Shown: one piece after another, positions 7,321 to 17,062 of the stretch | Numbering within the stretch: the stretch's first letter is position 1 | Layout: each line of letters begins with the position of its first letter | Assembly: GCA_963780825.1 (NCBI GenBank) | Contig: CAWADL010000024.1 | Location: 372,001-436,000 of the forward strand | Origin: Roseiarcus sp963780825 | GTDB lineage: Bacteria > Pseudomonadota > Alphaproteobacteria > Rhizobiales > Beijerinckiaceae | Length of the DNA: 64,000 nt | Direction of reading: 5' to 3' | The notes under the pieces: generated by a model | Told to the model about the DNA's origin: nothing | The model's database searches: none | Seen by the model: only the letters and a program-made list of their open reading frames with translations | Translations under genes and position numbers: made by a program

Positions 7321-9567
7321 TCAAGCCGCGCGCTCGCTCGTCAGGCCGCGCAAATGCGTGGGGCGTCCCAACAAATAGCCTTGCGCCCGTTCGCAGCCGA
7401 GGGCTTTCAACGCCTCCAATTGCGCCTGCGTCTCCACGCCCTCCGCGACCGTCTTCATCCCATAACTCCGGGCGAGATCGACGAGGGCGCGCAGCGTATG
7501 CACCGCTTCCGGCCTGGCGCCAAGCTTGGCGACAAACAGCCGATCGATCTTCAGGGTGTCGATCGGATACATCTCCAGATAGGAGAGACACGAATAGCCG
7601 GTGCCGAAATCGTCGAGCGATACGCCGACGCCAAGGTCGCGCAGCGCGCGTATCTGATCGGCGACCACCGGTTTGTTTTGCAGCAGCGTCGATTCGGTGA
7701 TCTCGATGCGCAAGCGATGGGCCGGAAGACCAGTCGCGCGCAGCGCCTGGCTGACGTCGCCCGCGAAGGCGCCGGCGTCGAGTTGCACCGCGGAGACGTT
7801 GACCGAAACCTCGAACTCTCCGGGCAGCGCGGCGATGTCGGCGCAAGCGCGGCGCAATACCCACGCGCCGATGCTGACAATAAGGCCGATGTCCTCGGCG
7901 ATCGGTATGAACTCGGAAGAGGGCACCAGGTCGCCGCCGTCGGGACGCCAGCGCAACAGCGCTTCGTAGCCGACGATCGCGTCCCGCTTCAACGAATAGA
8001 TTGGTTGATAGACGAGGTGAAATTCGTGCGCCTCCAGAGCCCGCCGCAGGCCAGCCTCGAGTTTTACGCGCGCGACCGCCGCTTCTGTGAGTTCGCGGCG
8101 AAACAACCGCGCGCAACCTCGTCCATCGTTCTTGGCGGCGTAAAGCGCGAGGTCGGCGGCCTGCATGAGTTCGACTGCGCTCACGCCGTCGACCCGTCCA
8201 CGCGCCACGCCGACGGTGGCCCCGATCGACACCGTCATGCGCGAAGTCGGAAATGGCTGCGCCATTGCGCGATTTATCTTGCGGGCCAGCGCCGGCGCGT
8301 CGGTTTCGAACGACGACACGCGCTGCAGAATGGCGAATTCGTCGCCGCCAAGCCGCGCCACCAGATCATCCTTGCCGACCAGGTTGGCGAGACGATCGGC
8401 GGCCTGCCGCAGCAATTCATCGCCGACGAGATGACCGTAAGTGTCATTCACCATCTTGAAGCGATCGAGATCCAGGACGTGAAGCGCGAACTCATCATCC
8501 TCATCGCTGCAGAGTTGGTCGAGCGCCTCTGAGAGCGAACGCCGGTTCGCCAGACCGGTCAGCGCGTCGTGCCGCGACAGGACGAACAGTTCGTGTTCGA
8601 CGCCGCGACGGCGCCGAGCAACCATCAGCGTCACGAGAAATGCCGACAGCGTCGCCATCAGCGCGCCCGCGACCACCAATCTTCGCCTTATGCGCCAACC
8701 GGGGTCATCATCGATCGAGGGCAAATGCGCGACCGTCGACAACGGATAGGCGCCAACCCGGCGCGAGGCGTCGAAACCGTGTGCTGCGGCGGGCGCTGCC
8801 GCGTAGACGCTGTCGGCGTCGCCTTGTGGGTCGTAAGTCTCGCCGATCCGGTCGAGGTAGACGCCCGAGCCCGACCTGATCTGGCCATCGTCGCCGACCA
8901 GAGCGAGGCCGCCTCCCGCGGGCAGGTCCAGCGACGCGAATTCCCGATCGAAATAGTCGGTCGCGAGCGAAAACACGAACTCGCCGGCAAAGGCGCCGTC
9001 GACGCCGAAACGTTTGCGCGAAAATTGTATCGTGCGAACGCCGCTCAAGCGGCCGATAGCCACCGGGCCTATAAAGAGATCGTCGGCGATGGAATCTCGT
9101 TGCGCGCGAAAATGCGGGCGGTCACTCACGTCGACGAGCCTGTCGAAATGCGTTTCGAGCGAAGTGGCGACGACAAGTCCAGCCGAGTCGATAACGCTGA
9201 TTTGAACGCCGTCCTCGACGAGGTTGCGGTCCGCGAGCAGCGCGGGCCAATCGGCCGCGCCGCCTTTCTCATGCTCGACCCAACGCAGGAAGCTCAGCCG
9301 CTTGTCGATACCCTCGATCATCCCGATCGCGCTCTGTTGGGCGATACGCGCCAAGTTCAGCGCTTCGTTTCCCGCCCGACCGGTGTGTTGGTGGTAATCC
9401 GCGAAGAGAAGCAGCGCCGCGCTGCCCCAAATGATCGACACCAGTATGAGGCCAAAAGCGGCCACGGGCTGGCGATAGGCGGTTGCCACCACCTCCCGAT
9501 GCGCCTGCGGCGCCCGTTTCCTCAGGGGCAAACGCAAAAACGCGAACGCGTTCGATACGCCCAACAA
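7321..9567 (-). CDS. Membrane GGDEF-EAL cyclic-di-GMP protein with periplasmic sensor
   Basis: Predicted bifunctional cyclic-di-GMP synthase/phosphodiesterase. Layout: first membrane helix about 34-55, periplasmic Cache-like sensor about 60-290 (DGVQISVIDSAGLVVATS is typical of dCache), second helix about 297-317, GGDEF domain about 330-490 with an intact active site (GGDEF at 407-411), and EAL domain about 505-748 starting YEALLRWRPDGGD and containing DDFGTGYSCLSYL. The position of the inhibitory RxxD site reads GKDD, so product inhibition of the cyclase may be lost. Either or both activities may be used. No partner gene indicates the output. Confidence 0.93.
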   Translation of the reverse strand: MLGVSNAFAFLRLPLRKRAPQAHREVVATAYRQPVAAFGLILVSIIWGSAALLLFADYHQHTGRAGNEALNLARIAQQSAIGMIEGIDKRLSFLRWVEHEKGGAADWPALLADRNLVEDGVQISVIDSAGLVVATSLETHFDRLVDVSDRPHFRAQRDSIADDLFIGPVAIGRLSGVRTIQFSRKRFGVDGAFAGEFVFSLATDYFDREFASLDLPAGGGLALVGDDGQIRSGSGVYLDRIGETYDPQGDADSVYAAAPAAAHGFDASRRVGAYPLSTVAHLPSIDDDPGWRIRRRLVVAGALMATLSAFLVTLMVARRRRGVEHELFVLSRHDALTGLANRRSLSEALDQLCSDEDDEFALHVLDLDRFKMVNDTYGHLVGDELLRQAADRLANLVGKDDLVARLGGDEFAILQRVSSFETDAPALARKINRAMAQPFPTSRMTVSIGATVGVARGRVDGVSAVELMQAADLALYAAKNDGRGCARLFRRELTEAAVARVKLEAGLRRALEAHEFHLVYQPIYSLKRDAIVGYEALLRWRPDGGDLVPSSEFIPIAEDIGLIVSIGAWVLRRACADIAALPGEFEVSVNVSAVQLDAGAFAGDVSQALRATGLPAHRLRIEITESTLLQNKPVVADQIRALRDLGVGVSLDDFGTGYSCLSYLEMYPIDTLKIDRLFVAKLGARPEAVHTLRALVDLARSYGMKTVAEGVETQAQLEALKALGCERAQGYLLGRPTHLRGLTSERAA

Positions 9568-9825
9568 ACAGCACTCCCGGGCCGGGTTTCCGGGGAGCTT
9601 ACGCTAGGGGATTAAAGACTGACTAAACCCGACCCGATTTTTCCGGTTCGCTAGCTCCGCCAAAGGCCTACGAGTCGTCAAGTCATCGTGAAGCTGAGCT
9701 CGTCGCGGCGGCGCGCCTACATTCGATCCGCACTTCCACACGCAAGATCACCGAGGATTTTGCCGCCCCGAGGGAGGTAAAAGCCTCGTGGCGGCAACTT
9801 CGCGGAAAGATCAAGCCTCCAGACG
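9568..9825. other. Intergenic stretch upstream of the GGDEF-EAL gene
   Basis: Spacer between a GGDEF-EAL gene and a small secreted-protein gene, both on the minus strand. It presumably holds the promoter of the former. I see no repeat or coding signal I can support. Confidence 0.5.
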
Positions 9826-10095
9826 TCAGTACCGTCCGAAAGAGCTGCCGCCGTCAGGCGCTTCGCAACGTATTCCGTTGCCGCCCGGAAATGAGTGCGG
9901 GTAGTAGCCGGGCGGACAATAGCGACCGAGGCCGCCGTCATTACTGTACCAGCTGTTGTTGGAGCGCGGACAACCATCGACAGTGCAGGACATGTCGGCG
10001 CGCATACCCTGCGCCGAGGCGGCGCCCGGCAAAAACATCAAGCCGCCTGCCGAAATCGCCGCAACGGCGGATGTAATCAGCCAAGTCCTAATCAT
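9826..10095 (-). CDS. Small secreted protein of unknown function
   Basis: An 89-residue protein beginning MIRTWLITSAVAAISAGG with a clear signal peptide ending ASA-Q. The mature part is rich in Gly, Pro, Ser and Tyr with three cysteines (DMSCTVDGC, then GIRCEAPDG) and RYCPPGYYPHSF, so four cysteines in total, possibly two disulfides. A GAGGAG ribosome binding site precedes this ATG; an upstream in-frame start would add nine polar residues before the signal and is less likely. Not recognised as a named family. Confidence 0.6.
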   Translation of the reverse strand: MIRTWLITSAVAAISAGGLMFLPGAASAQGMRADMSCTVDGCPRSNNSWYSNDGGLGRYCPPGYYPHSFPGGNGIRCEAPDGGSSFGRY

Positions 10096-10208
10096 CTCGC
10101 ATCTCCTCGAATAACAAGCCATCGCCCAGCATGTAGGAAGCGGAGCATTGGGCCGTTACCTTGAGGCGCGCGATTGCGAGTCACGTCCGCGTGAGCGACG
10201 CGACCCTT

Positions 10209-11948
10209 TCAGTCCTCAAATCGCTCAGAGCCGCCGGCTTGCGGTGGCGGCGCGATCGCCGCATCGGGAGCGCGCGCGGGCGAGCCCGGATCGCGAAAGC
10301 GATTGACGATCGGATAGCGTCGGTCGCGCCCGAAATTCTTCGCGCCCACTTTCACGCCCGGCGCCGATTGCCGGCGCTTATATTCAGCGAGATAGAGCAG
10401 CCGCTCGACGCGTTTCACAGTATCCAGATCGTGACCGGCCTCGACAATGTCGGCGACGCGCATTTCTTTCTCGACCAAACCATTGAGAATGGCGTCAAGC
10501 ACAGGATAGGGCGGCAGCGAGTCTTCGTCCTTCTGGTTCTCGCGCAACTCCGCGGACGGCGGCTTGGTGATGATGTCTTCGGGGATGACGACGCCGTCCG
10601 GCCCCAGCGCGCCTTCGGGCTTCCAGCGATTGCGCAGCGCCGAGAGCCGGAACACCTCCATCTTGTAGAGATCCTTGATTGGATTGAAACCGCCGTTCAT
10701 GTCGCCGTAGAGCGTCGCATAACCAACCGACATCTCGGACTTGTTGCCGGTGGTGACGACCATCGCCCCGAACTTGTTGGAGATCGACATCAGTATGAGG
10801 CCACGCGTCCGGCTCTGGATATTTTCTTCCGTAATGTCGCGCTGTCGGCCGGCGAACATTCCCGCGAGCGCGCGCTCAAAGGCCTCGACGGGCTCGCCAA
10901 TCGGAACGGTATCGTAGCGCACACCCAAAGCGCGCGCGCAGGCCTCCGCGTCGCGCAACGATTCATTGGAGGTGAACTTATACGGCAGCATCACCGCATG
11001 GACGCGGCTCGCGCCGAGCGCGTCCACCGCCATCGCTACGCAAAGCGCCGAATCGATGCCGCCGGAAAGCCCAAGCACGACGCCTGGAAAGCGATTGTGC
11101 AGCACGTAGTCGCGCAGACCCAGCACGCAGGCGGCGTAGTCGCCCTCGTCGCCCTGGTCGAGCTTGTCTGTTGGCCCTTCGACGCACGTCCACGTCCCCG
11201 AGCGGCGCTCCCAGACCGTACGCGCGACCACCTCGCGGAAGCCCGGCAGTTGCGCGCCAAGCGTCCGGTCAGCATTGAGCGCGAACGAGCCGCCCTCGAA
11301 CACCAGTTCATCCTGTCCGCCGACCTGGTTCAAGTAAATCAGCGGCAAACCGGATTCCATGACCCGCGCCTCCGAGATCGCCCTGCGAATGGCGAGCTTG
11401 TCGCGCTCATAGGGCGACGCATTCGGCACTAGCAGGATTTCCCCGCCCGTTTCGGCGATGCACTCGACGGGGTCCGGCCCCCAGATGTCCTCGCAGATTG
11501 GTACGCCGATGCGCACGCCTTTGAAGACGATCGGCCCCGGATGCGGTCCCGGGCGAAACACGCGCTTCTCGTCGAAAACGCCGTAGTTCGGCAGATCGAC
11601 CTTGAACCGAACCGCCGCGATGCGGCCGCCTTCGAGCAGCGCCGCGGCGTTGTAGAGCGCGCCCTCCTGCACCCAGGGAAGCCCGACGAGCATCGCCGGG
11701 CCGCCGTCCGCCGTGTCTTGCGCAAGCGTCTCACAGGCGGTCCGACAGGCTTCCTGGAAAGCGGGCTTCAGCACCAGGTCTTCCGGCGGATAGCCGGAGA
11801 GGAACAATTCCGGCGCAAGCACGAGATCAGCGCCGAAGCCCGCGGCTTCGGCGCGGGCGGCGCGAAGGCGAGCCAGGTTGCCATCGATGTCGCCGACAAC
11901 GGGCGAGATCTGCGCTAGCGCAATGACGAGGCGATCGGCGGCGGGCAT
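10209..11948 (-). CDS. nadE: Glutamine-dependent NAD+ synthetase
   Basis: Final step of NAD biosynthesis: amidates nicotinic acid adenine dinucleotide using ammonia from glutamine. The N-terminal nitrilase-type glutaminase has the catalytic triad E47 (LAPELFLSGYPPEDL), K116 (FKVDLPNYGVFDE) and C152 (GVPICEDIW). The C-terminal synthetase has the ATP pyrophosphatase P-loop LSGGIDS near residues 294-300. The 579-residue length fits the two-domain form. The last 30 residues are a low-complexity Pro/Ala tail. Confidence 0.95.
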   Translation of the reverse strand: MPAADRLVIALAQISPVVGDIDGNLARLRAARAEAAGFGADLVLAPELFLSGYPPEDLVLKPAFQEACRTACETLAQDTADGGPAMLVGLPWVQEGALYNAAALLEGGRIAAVRFKVDLPNYGVFDEKRVFRPGPHPGPIVFKGVRIGVPICEDIWGPDPVECIAETGGEILLVPNASPYERDKLAIRRAISEARVMESGLPLIYLNQVGGQDELVFEGGSFALNADRTLGAQLPGFREVVARTVWERRSGTWTCVEGPTDKLDQGDEGDYAACVLGLRDYVLHNRFPGVVLGLSGGIDSALCVAMAVDALGASRVHAVMLPYKFTSNESLRDAEACARALGVRYDTVPIGEPVEAFERALAGMFAGRQRDITEENIQSRTRGLILMSISNKFGAMVVTTGNKSEMSVGYATLYGDMNGGFNPIKDLYKMEVFRLSALRNRWKPEGALGPDGVVIPEDIITKPPSAELRENQKDEDSLPPYPVLDAILNGLVEKEMRVADIVEAGHDLDTVKRVERLLYLAEYKRRQSAPGVKVGAKNFGRDRRYPIVNRFRDPGSPARAPDAAIAPPPQAGGSERFED

Positions 11949-11990
11949 GGCTGGCGTTTAGCGCGGGTTAGCAGGGCGGCGCAATCCGGT

Positions 11991-12084
11991 GTAGCCGCGG
12001 TCGTTGACCGCGGTCGACGTGAGATCGTCGTTGTCCGGCAAGCCTTCGATCACGGCGCCGTCGCGGTCAGCGACCGCGGCTACA
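11991..12084. repeat. Palindromic element, family B
   Basis: GTAGCCGCGGTCGTTGACCG then, after about 50 bases, GCGGTCAGCGACCGCGGCTACA. It fills the spacer between nadE and the IMPase-family gene. Confidence 0.85.
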
Positions 12085-12097
12085 GGACAGAGGCGCG

Positions 12098-12908
12098 CTA
12101 ACCGCCGTTTTCGAAGAGCGCTTCGAGGGCCGCGTAAAGACGCTCGGGGCCAGCAATAACGCGATTACCCTTCCACAGCCCCTCATCCGCCAGGAAGTTG
12201 CTGATCTTTCCGCCGGCGCCTTCGATCACCGCGAGAGCGCCCAGGCAATCCCAGGAATTGATATGCGGCTCGACATAGCCGATGAGCCGTGCCGCAAGCG
12301 ACCGAGCAGAGCGTCAGGGCGCCGGAGCCCTCTCGGTAGAACATAGCGCCGGCATGGAGCAGCCGCGTGAACATGGGCAAGAACTCATCTGGACGGACGC
12401 GCGGCGAATAGCCGACGCCAACCATTCCATCATCCAGCCGCCCTGCATTGCCGACATGGATCGGGCGTCCATTCAGGGTCGCGCCATAGCCGCGGCCGCC
12501 GATGAAGGTCTCACGCCTTACCGGGCTCGTCACAAACCCCATTTCCAGCACGCCGTCGAGCACGAAAGCGATCGAGACACACCAGCTCCCCATGCCCTTT
12601 GTGAAAGGCTGCGTGCCGTCGATCGGATCAACCACCCATATGCCTGCGGCGCCCCTTAGGTCGCTGCGCCCCGTCTCTTCACCAAGAAAATCATCCTGCG
12701 GGAACTCTGCCTTCAGGCGCTCGCGGATGAGTAGCTCGACATTCAAGTCGGCCTCGCTCGCCATGTCTTGCACGCCCTTGCTCTTGATTGTGAGCTCGCC
12801 GAGGCGGTTGAAATAGCTAAGCGCCTCCGCGCCCGCGTCCTCAATCAGGCGGGAGGCAAAATCGAATCGTTGCTGAAGCCCGGCCTGCCGCAGACCCTCG
12901 GTCGCCAT
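12098..12908 (-). CDS. Inositol-monophosphatase family enzyme, HisN-like; frameshifted
   Basis: Magnesium-dependent phosphomonoesterase, best match to histidinol-phosphatase HisN or inositol monophosphatase. Visible are the metal/active-site motifs GEETG and WVVDPIDGTQPFTKG. The second metal motif, NSWDCLGALAVIEGAGGK, lies in another frame after a break near 12293, where one extra base in TGCGGCACGG restores the normal ACGRLIGY reading if removed. The joined length is about 269 residues, normal for the family. The start overlaps the ROK kinase stop as TGATG, so the two genes are co-translated. HisN versus IMPase substrate cannot be settled here. Confidence 0.78.
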
Positions 12909-13807
12909 CACTTGTCCTTCCAAAGCCAGGCCGCCCCGCGCACGCCGCTCGAATCGCCATGCTTGGCTTTGCGGATCGGCGTTTCAAACACCGGTGAAAA
13001 CGTATATTCCGCAAGCTTTGGCGGCAGGTCCGCGTAGAGTTCGTCCACGTTGGACATGCCTCCGCCCATCACGAAAATATCGGGATCAAGCGTGTTGACG
13101 ACGACGGAGAGGCCGCGCGCGGCGCGGTCCACGTATCGGCTCCACAGCAGCCGGCAGAGGCGGTCGCCCTCCCGCATCTTCGCCAGGATGTCGCGCGCCC
13201 TCAGCTCGACGCCCGTATGGCTCGTATACTCGGCCTCGAACGCCCGGCCGGAGAACCAGGTCTCGTTGCAGCCGGTCTTGCCGCAGTAGCACGCGCGGCC
13301 GGGAATTTCCGCGACGGTTGGGTAGGGCAGCGGGTTGTGACCCCAGTCGCCAGCGCTGTTGTTCGGTCCATGATGCGCCCGTCCGCCAACCGCCACGCCG
13401 GCGCCGACACCGCTACCGAGAATAACCGCAAACACCACATTGTATCCCGCGCCCGCGCCGTCGACAGCCTCGGAGGCGGCCAGGCAATCGGCATCGTTCT
13501 CAACGCGTATGTCACGCTGGAGCGCATCCCGCAGATCTTTCTCGACCGGTTGGCCCAACAACCAAGTCGAGCTCGCGCCTTTTCCGAGCCGCGAGCGCGG
13601 CTCGAGCGAGCCGGGAATTCCGATGCCGAGACTGCCGGTCCGCCCCGTCGCCGATTCCATTCGAGCGACGATATCGCGGATCATCCGGATGCAGGCGGGG
13701 TAATCGTGCCGAGGCGTGTCCTCGCGCAGGCGGATCAGCTCGCGTCCGTCCGGCTCAAGAGCGACGCCCTCGATCTTAGTCCCACCCCAGTCGACCCCAA
13801 TCAGCAT
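12908..13807 (-). CDS. ROK family sugar kinase (fructokinase-like)
   Basis: Phosphorylates a hexose or amino sugar with ATP. The N-terminus MLIGVDWGGTKIEGVAL is the phosphate-binding loop, ENDADCLAASEA holds the catalytic aspartate, and CYCGKTGCNETWFSG is the zinc-binding ROK signature. About 299 residues, normal length. The ATG with a purine-rich site before it (GAGGCAAGG) was preferred over a GTG eleven codons upstream. It precedes and overlaps the IMPase-like gene, giving a kinase/phosphatase operon. The exact sugar is not determined. Confidence 0.85.
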   Translation of the reverse strand: MLIGVDWGGTKIEGVALEPDGRELIRLREDTPRHDYPACIRMIRDIVARMESATGRTGSLGIGIPGSLEPRSRLGKGASSTWLLGQPVEKDLRDALQRDIRVENDADCLAASEAVDGAGAGYNVVFAVILGSGVGAGVAVGGRAHHGPNNSAGDWGHNPLPYPTVAEIPGRACYCGKTGCNETWFSGRAFEAEYTSHTGVELRARDILAKMREGDRLCRLLWSRYVDRAARGLSVVVNTLDPDIFVMGGGMSNVDELYADLPPKLAEYTFSPVFETPIRKAKHGDSSGVRGAAWLWKDK

Positions 13808-13904
13808 TCCGCCGCCTTGCCTCGTCACAACCGACTCCACCTGCTGACCGCTCTATGCGTTTGTTTGATAACTGCGATACGGCGTGGGATTACGCGTCGC
13901 ATTC

Positions 13905-14037
13905 CGTCATGGCCGGGCTTGTTGTCCCGGCCATCCACGCCGGCCTGCGGCTGCCTAGCTTCCATTTGCGCAGAAACGGTGCAGCCAAACAACGAACCCA
14001 TGTTTGACTGCACGGCGTGGAGGCCCGGGCATGACGG
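13905..14037. repeat. Palindromic element, family F
   Basis: CCGTCATGGCCGGGCTTG...CCGGCCATCCACGCCGG at the left, CGGCGTGGAGGCCCGGGCA then TGACGG at the right. Spacer between the ROK kinase and lipase genes. Confidence 0.82.
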
Positions 14038-14086
14038 AGGCGGAGTTGCATGCCCATCATCCTGCCGCTTCGCCTCGCGCCCCGCA

Positions 14087-15295
14087 TTACGGCGCCGTGC
14101 CCGCTCCCGATTGGCATGCCTCCGGCGCTGGCTTGCCCGCGAGCAAATCTTTCACGAACGGCAGACTGTCGGCGAGCGACGCGTTCACTGTGCCGCTATG
14201 GTCGAGCCCGGCGTAGCGTCGCCAGGTTACGCGCGTCCCGGCGGCGCAAGCATCGCGCACCAAGGCGCCTTGCATCGGGGGTGGAACGTCGAGATCGGCC
14301 TCGCCGGTTCCCATGAATATCGGTTGCTGCAAATGCACGGTCGGATACGAAATCAGCGGAAACAACGTTTGCACCACCGGTACGAGAGGCTTGGCGAAGC
14401 CGACATGTTGACTGACCTGGCCTTTCTCTATCGCATCCTCCATCGGGCCGAGACAGGATTCAGACCCCATCTCGTAGATGGCCCGCCCCTTGTCCGTAAG
14501 ATAGGGTTGCGGGTCGAACCCCGGCGTCGCCAGTTCGGCCAGTTGGAGCAACAGGAATGTGTAGGCCAACGTCGGCGTCACCTTATCCTCGCCGCCGCCC
14601 TTCGCGATCGCAGCCAACGTATCCTTGGAAAAATAGGGTGTCCCTGTCGCCACCGTGGCGACGAGTTTCACGTCCGGCGCATACTCTGGCTGAAACGCGG
14701 CCGTCGCGAACGCCGCGCCTCCGCCTTGGCTCTGCCCAACCAGAATAACGGCGTCACCGATCTGCGGCTGGCCATGGACAGCCCGCACCGAATCGAGCAC
14801 GCCGTATGCCTCTGGACGGCTCGCCAGATAAGGATGACCGCCAGCGGTTCCGAGCCCCTGATAATCGGTGGCGACGACCGCGAAGCCCGCCGCCAACCAG
14901 GCGTTCAAATATTTCTTGTCGCGCTCCGACCGGCCGGCGAACGACGGCGCACATTTTGCCGCCGCGCCGACGGTGCCATGCGCCCAAGCGACGACGGGAA
15001 AGCCGCCGGCGGGCGCATCGCCCTTCGGCCAGAACAAGGCGCCCGAAACTGCGATGTGGGTCTTGCCGTCCAAACCATCCGTCGAGGAATAAAGGATGCG
15101 CTCGCTCTTGGCCGCGTTGTCGAGGGCGAGATCGGGCGGCAGAGCTTCGCTGCGCAGCAGCGCGCCAGGTCCCGGGACATCGCCGGTCCATTCGTAGAAG
15201 GGGGTTGCCGGCGCGCCTTGAAGACGATTGGGCGCCGCAGCGGCGCCTGAGGTCATCGCGGCAAGCAGCATGAGAACGGCCAGAGAAACCCGCAT
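14087..15295 (-). CDS. Secreted alpha/beta-hydrolase, secretory-lipase (LIP) family
   Basis: Exported esterase/lipase of about 402 residues. Signal peptide MRVSLAVLMLLAAMTSG ending near AAAA-PN. The nucleophile elbow is GQSQGGGAAF (GxSxG). The oxyanion region VVAWAHGTVG and the late histidine in GLDHSGTVNASLADSLPFV fit the PF03583 secretory lipase fold. Divergently transcribed from the amidohydrolase. Substrate unknown; probably short or medium acyl esters. Confidence 0.85.
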   Translation of the reverse strand: MRVSLAVLMLLAAMTSGAAAAPNRLQGAPATPFYEWTGDVPGPGALLRSEALPPDLALDNAAKSERILYSSTDGLDGKTHIAVSGALFWPKGDAPAGGFPVVAWAHGTVGAAAKCAPSFAGRSERDKKYLNAWLAAGFAVVATDYQGLGTAGGHPYLASRPEAYGVLDSVRAVHGQPQIGDAVILVGQSQGGGAAFATAAFQPEYAPDVKLVATVATGTPYFSKDTLAAIAKGGGEDKVTPTLAYTFLLLQLAELATPGFDPQPYLTDKGRAIYEMGSESCLGPMEDAIEKGQVSQHVGFAKPLVPVVQTLFPLISYPTVHLQQPIFMGTGEADLDVPPPMQGALVRDACAAGTRVTWRRYAGLDHSGTVNASLADSLPFVKDLLAGKPAPEACQSGAGTAP

Positions 15296-15383
15296 TCCAA
15301 TCCTCCCTTGCCAATCGAGTGCAGCACGGATTGTCTAGGTCCGCAACCTATCGGATCGTAGGCTTTCGCGGCCGGCGTCTTGC

Positions 15384-16832
15384 ATGGTGCGCGGGCGCGA
15401 CGTCCTGGAGCTGGCGATGAACGAACTCAACGGCGTATTGCGGCTCGGCCGCGAGAACGAGGGCGCAGTCGACATCCATTTCGACGACCGCATCGCCGAC
15501 ATCCGCCTCTCCTCGGCCTCCCCCTCGCGGCGGCGGCTGGTCATGCCGGCGCTGGCGAACGCGCACGATCACTGCCGCGCGCTTTCGCCAACCTCGTTCG
15601 GCGGGGCCAACAAGCCGTTGGAGCTTTGGTTGATCAGATTGGCGGCGATGCCGGCGATCGACCCCTATCTCGGTGCACTCGCGGCATTCGGCCGCGCCGC
15701 GCGCGGCGGCGCGGGCTCGGTGATGGCGCATTACACGCGCTTTCACACGCCCGATGATCCCGTCGGCGAGGCCCGCGCCGTCGCCCGCGCGGCGCGCGAA
15801 GTTGGTGTGCGGGTGACGCTCGCCGTGTTCATGCGCGATCGCAACCCCTTCGCCTATGGCGCCTCCGACGCGGCGCTCGACAGCATGCCTGAAGCTGCGC
15901 GCGCCGCGCTGCAGGCGAGCTTCGGCGCGCCTCAACCAAGCCCGCAAGAGCAGATCGCGCGCGTCGAGGCGATGGCGGCCGCCGTCGAGGATCCGATGTT
16001 CTCGGTGCAATTCGGCCCCAGCGGCGCGCAATGGTGTTCGGACGAACTGCTTGGCGCCATCGCCGACGCCTCCGCGCGAACCGGCCGCCGCGTCCACATG
16101 CATTACCTCGAGACCCGCTATCAGCGCGCGTTCGCGGATGCGCACTACAGCGATGGCCTCGCCGCGCGGCTCGAAAAACTCGGGCTTTTGTCTCCACGGC
16201 TGACGCTCGCCCATTGCGTCTGGGCGCGCGACGAGGACCTGGACGCGATCGTGCGCACGGGAACAACCATCGCGACCAACCCCAGCTCCAACCTGCATCT
16301 TGCGTCGGGGATTGCGCCGATCGGCGAGGCGATCCGGCGCGGCGCGCGCGTGGCGCTCGGGGTCGACGGGTCCGCTCTCGACGAAGACGACGATATTTTG
16401 CGAGAGATGCGGCTCGGCGCCTTCCTGCACGGCGGTTGGGGATTCGAACGAACATTCTCGCGCGAGGATTGGTTGAAGGCGATCGTCGAAAACGGTCGCC
16501 GCGCCAATGGCGCCCCGGGTTCCGGCGCGGTGGCGATCGGCGAGCCGGCCGATTTTCTGGTGCTCGACCTCGACCGCCTCGATCGCGACTCCGTCATGCC
16601 CGTCGAGCCGCTCGACTATCTGTTCGCGCGGGCGACGGCCGCGCATATCGACGCGCTCTATGTCGCAGGCCGCCAGATTGTCGCCGAAGGCCGTCCAACC
16701 GGTGTTGATCTCGGTGGCGTCGAGGCGGCGCTGCGCGCAGAATATCGCGAGCGCATGCCATCTCGCACGGCGTTTCTCGCGGAATGGCCTGCAATCTCCA
16801 AGGGGATCGCTGAGGTCTACGGTTGTTGCTGA
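15384..16832 (+). CDS. Amidohydrolase superfamily protein (cytosine deaminase/TRZ-ATZ type)
   Basis: Metal-dependent deaminase or hydrolase. Metal ligands are visible in ANAHDHCR, in MHYLETR and LAHCVWARDEDL, and the catalytic aspartate region is ALGVDGSALDEDDDILREMRL. About 482 residues including a beta-sandwich contributed by both termini (DRIADIRL, then VAIGEPADFLVLDLDRL). A second in-frame ATG eleven codons in is an alternative start. Substrate not identifiable; nothing in the neighbourhood suggests one. Confidence 0.83.
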   Translation: MVRGRDVLELAMNELNGVLRLGRENEGAVDIHFDDRIADIRLSSASPSRRRLVMPALANAHDHCRALSPTSFGGANKPLELWLIRLAAMPAIDPYLGALAAFGRAARGGAGSVMAHYTRFHTPDDPVGEARAVARAAREVGVRVTLAVFMRDRNPFAYGASDAALDSMPEAARAALQASFGAPQPSPQEQIARVEAMAAAVEDPMFSVQFGPSGAQWCSDELLGAIADASARTGRRVHMHYLETRYQRAFADAHYSDGLAARLEKLGLLSPRLTLAHCVWARDEDLDAIVRTGTTIATNPSSNLHLASGIAPIGEAIRRGARVALGVDGSALDEDDDILREMRLGAFLHGGWGFERTFSREDWLKAIVENGRRANGAPGSGAVAIGEPADFLVLDLDRLDRDSVMPVEPLDYLFARATAAHIDALYVAGRQIVAEGRPTGVDLGGVEAALRAEYRERMPSRTAFLAEWPAISKGIAEVYGCC

Positions 16833-16842
16833 GCCGCCGGAT

Positions 16843-16936
16843 GTAGCCGCGGTCGTGACCGCGGCCGTCGTGAGAGCGTCGCTATCCGGCAAAAATTCGA
16901 TCTCGGCGCCCGCCGCGGTCAGCGACCGCGGCTACA
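16843..16936. repeat. Palindromic element, family B
   Basis: GTAGCCGCGGTCGTGACCGC and GCGGTCAGCGACCGCGGCTA arms about 50 bases apart. Between the amidohydrolase and rpoZ genes, both on the plus strand. Confidence 0.85.
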
Positions 16937-17062
16937 AAGCCGCCTGGGAATCCGCCCCTCTCCCTTGGCCGCCGCAGCGGCGCTGTTAAAACTTGCGCGA
17001 CTACGCAAGCCGGTGTATGGGCCGCCCCGACTCACCCTAAATTTGCCCCTTGAGGAGCCGCC

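Noticed and set aside
9717..9977. Minus-strand frame overlapping the small secreted protein
   Set aside because: It overlaps the better-supported secreted gene, which has a signal peptide and ribosome binding site.
10161..11432. Long plus-strand open frame opposite nadE
   Set aside because: Mirror of a fully recognisable nadE; no start signal or family features.
13217..15250. Very long open frame on the plus strand opposite the ROK kinase and lipase genes
   Set aside because: GC-rich shadow frame: both recognised genes on the other strand have clear family motifs, and the translation is Arg/Ala/Pro-rich without domains.
15348..16892. Long minus-strand open frame opposite the amidohydrolase
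   Set aside because: Shadow frame; the amidohydrolase has metal-ligand motifs.
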